A program made the position numbers and the translations under genes. DNA of 64,000 bases from NCBI GenBank assembly GCA_949295035.1, contig CASFJO010000059.1, forward strand, positions 30,968 through 94,967, written 5' to 3'. The stretch is from an uncultured Gemmiger sp. (GTDB taxonomy: Bacteria > Bacillota > Clostridia > Oscillospirales > Ruminococcaceae). Positions 61,255-64,000 of this stretch are shown here, one piece after another. Positions within the stretch are counted from its first letter, which is position 1; each line of letters opens with the position of its first letter. Under the pieces are notes generated by a model. It was not told the origin of the DNA, searched no databases, and worked only from the letters and a program-made list of their open reading frames with translations.

Positions 61255-62120
61255 CAGGGCGTTTTCCCTCCTTGTGTTGAATGGGGCGCGGCGCTGACCT
61301 TGCGGTAGATGGCAGGCGATACCATCCGGAACAGCGGCGTCTGACCCAAAGATTCCGAATGGCTGATGAACAGATAGCTGTTGGGGGTCATGGCGTCGTA
61401 AAAACGCCGTACCAGAGCGTCTCGCGTGGGTTGATCAAAATAGATCATAACATTCCGGCAGAAGATCACATCGAATTTTAACCGGAATTTGATAGGACTC
61501 ATCAGATTGAAAGTACGAAAAATCACATTGTTGCGAATGGCGGGCGCTACGGAGTACTGGCCGGGCTGGGTCTTGCTGGGAGAAAAGTAACGGCTCAGCC
61601 ATTCGGTAGGCATATCCGCCGGCGGCTGATAGACGGCCGCTTTGGCCTTGGCCATCGCCTGCTGGGAGATGTCGGTGGCAAGCACCCGGGTATCCCATTG
61701 GGAGGCTTGCGCGCCAAAGTATTCCTTCAAATAGATAGAGAGGGTATAGGGTTCCTCCCCGCTGGAACAACCCGCGCTCCATATAGCGAGAACCTTGTCG
61801 CGCTGATGGCGCTGTTCCAGTTCGGGCAGAATCGTCTTCTGAAAATAGGTGAAGTGATCCTTCTCCCGCAAAAAATAGGTATAGTTGGTGGTCAGCTTGT
61901 TAAGCACCAGTTCCAGATCAGCGGGGTCTTTCTGGGTAAACAGCTTTTCCAGAAAGGAACGGAAATCCGTATAGCCCTGGGATTTCAGCGATTGAGAAAG
62001 CCGGCTGGTGATCAACTGACGCTTTTTGCTCAGGTCGATCCCGTAGTTGCTTTGAATAAACTGGACCAGGCGCTGAAAATCCGCATCGGTGATGGTCAGG
62101 TCATGAAACAGCATCTCCAT
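61254..62120 (-). CDS. cheR: Chemotaxis receptor methyltransferase CheR
   Basis: CheR uses SAM to methylate receptor glutamates and pairs with CheB for adaptation. The 288-residue product has the N-terminal helical domain (about 1-80, with LVQFIQSNYGIDLSKK) and a SAM-binding domain (about 85-288) with WSAGCSSGEEPYTL near 115-128, VLATDISQQAM near 150-160 and DVIFCRNVMIYFD near 218-230. ATG 62120 has GGGGGCGGCCCGTT upstream with only a weak ribosome site. It is 14 bases after cheW. Confidence 0.96.
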   Translation of the reverse strand: MEMLFHDLTITDADFQRLVQFIQSNYGIDLSKKRQLITSRLSQSLKSQGYTDFRSFLEKLFTQKDPADLELVLNKLTTNYTYFLREKDHFTYFQKTILPELEQRHQRDKVLAIWSAGCSSGEEPYTLSIYLKEYFGAQASQWDTRVLATDISQQAMAKAKAAVYQPPADMPTEWLSRYFSPSKTQPGQYSVAPAIRNNVIFRTFNLMSPIKFRLKFDVIFCRNVMIYFDQPTRDALVRRFYDAMTPNSYLFISHSESLGQTPLFRMVSPAIYRKVSAAPHSTQGGKTP

Positions 62121-62134
62121 AACGGGCCGCCCCC

Positions 62135-62611
62135 TTAGGTGTGCTCCAGAAGCCGCGCACAGTCAAACGCGAGCATCGTCTGACCGTCCTCCAGCGAGTA
62201 CATGCCGCACACCAGTTCCTTGGAACTGCGCGGAGGAACCGGCAGCAAAGCATCGGTGTTGATATCCACCATTTTTTGCACCTGATCCACCAGAATACCC
62301 ACTTCGGCATCGCTGGTCTGCAGGATCATCATACAGTCGCTTTCGCAGTCCTGGTGCGACAGCAACTGATGGATATCCACAATGGGAATGATCTGGCCGC
62401 GCAGGTTGATGATGCCCCGCACGTAATCCGGCACCAGCGGCAGCCGGGTGACGGTGTGGCCGGTAATGATCTCCACCACGGCCTCCGCCGGCACCCCAAA
62501 CAGCAGCCCGTCGGACAAGAACAGCAGATACTTTTCGGTCTTGACCACGTTGTCGGATTCGGGAGCCTCGTCAGACAGATCGGTCTGGAACAAAACGTCC
62601 TCTTGTGTCAT
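62135..62611 (-). CDS. cheW: Chemotaxis coupling protein CheW
   Basis: CheW links receptors to CheA. The 158-residue product is a single SH3-like CheW domain: KYLLFLSDGLLFGVPAEAV at about 25-43, GIINLRGQIIPIVDIHQ (core motif) at about 65-81, and VGILVDQVQKMVDI at about 102-115. A short acidic N-terminus (DLSDEAPESD) precedes it. ATG 62611 has AAGGAG nine bases upstream; the in-frame codons upstream lie inside cheA and are unlikely. It is 14 bases from the cheA stop. Confidence 0.95.
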   Translation of the reverse strand: MTQEDVLFQTDLSDEAPESDNVVKTEKYLLFLSDGLLFGVPAEAVVEIITGHTVTRLPLVPDYVRGIINLRGQIIPIVDIHQLLSHQDCESDCMMILQTSDAEVGILVDQVQKMVDINTDALLPVPPRSSKELVCGMYSLEDGQTMLAFDCARLLEHT

Positions 62612-62625
62612 GATTCTTCTCTCCT

Positions 62626-64000
62626 TTACTGGGCGTAGGTGTACAGATTGGACACATCCAGGATGATGCTGATATTGCCGTCGCCCAGAATGGTGCACCC
62701 TGCGATACCGCTGGATTTTACATTGAAGCGATTGAGGTAGGTGGGCAGGGGCTTGACCACTACCTGCTGCTCACCCAGCAGTTCGTCCACAAACAGGCAG
62801 TAGGACCTTTCGCCGGCCTCCAGCCAGATGAGAATGCCATCCTCCACATTGGTCACACCGCCGTCAATGCGGTACAGATCACGCATGCGAATGACCGGGT
62901 AGAAGCTGCCCATACATTTGAACATCTCGCCGCCGGATGCGTCGCGGATCAGATCGCTCTCCGAGATCTTGAAGGACTGGCGGATATTCAGGATGGGAAT
63001 GGTAAAGATGGAACCGCCTACCGATACCTCCATACCGTCCATAATGGCCATGGTCAAGGGGATCTTGAGGGTGGTGGTCATGCCCTCGCCCGGTTCACTG
63101 GTGATAAAGACGGTGCCGCCCACATCCTCTACGTTCCGTTTCACCACATCCATGCCGACGCCGCGGCCCGAAAACTCGGTGACCTCGGTGTTGGTGGAGA
63201 ATCCCGGCGCCATAAGGAAGTTGAGGATGTCCTTATGGGAGTATTCCACATCCGGCTGCGCCAGGCCATTGCGGATGGCCTTGTTCAGCACCCCGTCATA
63301 GTTGACGCCCTGGCCGTCATCCTTGATCTCGATGATGACCTCGCTGCCGGTATGGCGGGCGGAAAGTACGATCGTGCCCACCGGGTCCTTGCCGGCGTCG
63401 ATGCGCTGCTGCGCAGTCTCCTCAATGCCGTGGTCCATAGAGTTGCGCACAATGTGCATGATGGGGTCGCCGATGCTGTCCACGATGGTCTTGTCCACCT
63501 CGGTGTCCTCGCCCTCCAGCACCAGGCGGGCCTGCTTGTTCAATTTTTTGCACATATCACGCACGATCCGGTTCATCTTCTGGAACGTGCCTGATACCGG
63601 CACCATCCGCAGCGACATGGACACATCCTGCAGCTCATCGGTGAGCTTTCGCAGCTGCCGGGCGGACTTGGTAAAGGTATCCAGTTTCAGACCCTTCAGA
63701 TCCGGCGAAGCGGTGACCATCGACTCGGTGATCACGATCTCGCCGACCACAGCCGCCAGCTGATCCAGTTTGCTCAGGTTGACGCTGATCAAACTTTCCT
63801 TGTGATGCTGAGGCGAGGGCTCGTTTTTTGGCGCGGCGCCCGGCTGCGCCGACGCGGCGGGAGCGCTCTTGGTCTCCGGTTGCGCGGCCGGGGCCTTGGG
63901 GGCCGGGGCGCTCTTGGCCGCCGGCTGGTCCGCGGCCGGTTTGCTGGCGGGCGCCGGTGCGGCGGGTGCCGCCGCTTCAGCCGGCCTGTCCACCGCCTGG
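62626..64000 (-). CDS. cheA: Chemotaxis sensor kinase CheA, C-terminal part (5' end outside window)
   Basis: CheA autophosphorylates on a His and passes phosphate to CheY and CheB. The visible 458 or so codons begin in an Ala/Pro-rich linker, followed by the dimerisation helices (LDQLAAVVGEIVITE), the ATPase domain with N box HIVRNSMDHGIE, G1 box DDGQGVNYDG and G2 box GRGVGMDVVKRNV, and a C-terminal CheW-like regulatory domain (about the last 135 codons, with GIAGCTILGDGNISIILDV). The N-terminal Hpt domain with the phospho-His and any CheY-binding domain lie past base 64000. The frame is open to the edge, so no start is claimed. Confidence 0.95.
   Translation of the reverse strand, partial: QAVDRPAEAAAPAAPAPASKPAADQPAAKSAPAPKAPAAQPETKSAPAASAQPGAAPKNEPSPQHHKESLISVNLSKLDQLAAVVGEIVITESMVTASPDLKGLKLDTFTKSARQLRKLTDELQDVSMSLRMVPVSGTFQKMNRIVRDMCKKLNKQARLVLEGEDTEVDKTIVDSIGDPIMHIVRNSMDHGIEETAQQRIDAGKDPVGTIVLSARHTGSEVIIEIKDDGQGVNYDGVLNKAIRNGLAQPDVEYSHKDILNFLMAPGFSTNTEVTEFSGRGVGMDVVKRNVEDVGGTVFITSEPGEGMTTTLKIPLTMAIMDGMEVSVGGSIFTIPILNIRQSFKISESDLIRDASGGEMFKCMGSFYPVIRMRDLYRIDGGVTNVEDGILIWLEAGERSYCLFVDELLGEQQVVVKPLPTYLNRFNVKSSGIAGCTILGDGNISIILDVSNLYTYAQ

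Overview
The window is a GC-rich, gene-dense stretch from a flagellated, chemotactic Gram-positive bacterium. I infer a Clostridia member of Oscillospiraceae/Ruminococcaceae type. Reasons: the tilS-hpt-ftsH order; a Gram-positive flagellar gene order (flgM-flgN-flgK-flgL-yviE-fliW-csrA); a YesM/YesN two-component system beside an Lpl-type sugar ABC transporter; cytosolic RF1/Sua5/CoaE housekeeping genes; and AGGAGG-type ribosome sites before almost every gene. Starts at TTG and GTG are common. No tRNA, rRNA, insertion sequence or CRISPR array was seen. No gap without a gene exceeds about 275 bases.

Layout. 1-4600 (+): end of tilS, hpt, ftsH and a zinc-ribbon membrane protein of unknown function, closed by a strong terminator. 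4671-9760 (-): a housekeeping operon read DUF951, prfA, Sua5/YrdC, coaE, lytic transglycosylase, M18 aminopeptidase. 9938-11511 (+): an S1-domain protein and a DUF4364 protein. 11616-18064 (-): a cupin, a sulfatase with a phosphoglucose-isomerase-like enzyme, a MarR/MATE efflux pair with a clear operator, and a DUF362 protein.

18243-29158: a carbohydrate-use locus. On the minus strand are two sugar permeases, a lipoprotein solute-binding protein, a secreted clan-A glycoside-hydrolase-like protein and a DUF4091 protein. Divergent to these is a YesN/YesM-type regulator and sensor pair that probably controls them. 29274-33463 (+): a SAM hydrolase followed by a complete ECF transporter (S, fused double ATPase, T).

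33523-64000: motility and chemotaxis. It holds a response regulator with a degenerate HD-GYP domain; the flgM-to-csrA operon (-); a bacteriohemerythrin (+); two chemoreceptors around a lipoprotein and an FtsA-like ATPase; an orphan FtsE-like ATPase; fliD-fliS and a FliT-like protein; a ParA/ComFB-domain pair (+); flagellin with a leader that looks like a CsrA target; a glycosyltransferase; and a 994-residue three-part fusion (glycosyltransferase / FrhB-like iron-sulfur flavoprotein / polysaccharide pyruvyl transferase). The window closes with cheB, cheR, cheW and cheA (-), the last running off the end.

How it works together: FlgM would hold back the flagellar sigma factor. FliW would sense free flagellin and control CsrA, which would repress flagellin translation through the leader hairpins. 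The enzymes beside flagellin probably modify filament subunits. CheA/W/R/B and the receptors steer rotation. The degenerate HD-GYP and ComFB proteins hint at cyclic-dinucleotide input. The fusion protein at 57037-60021 and the FtsA-like/FtsE-like set at 42811-48341 are the best candidates for undescribed biology.
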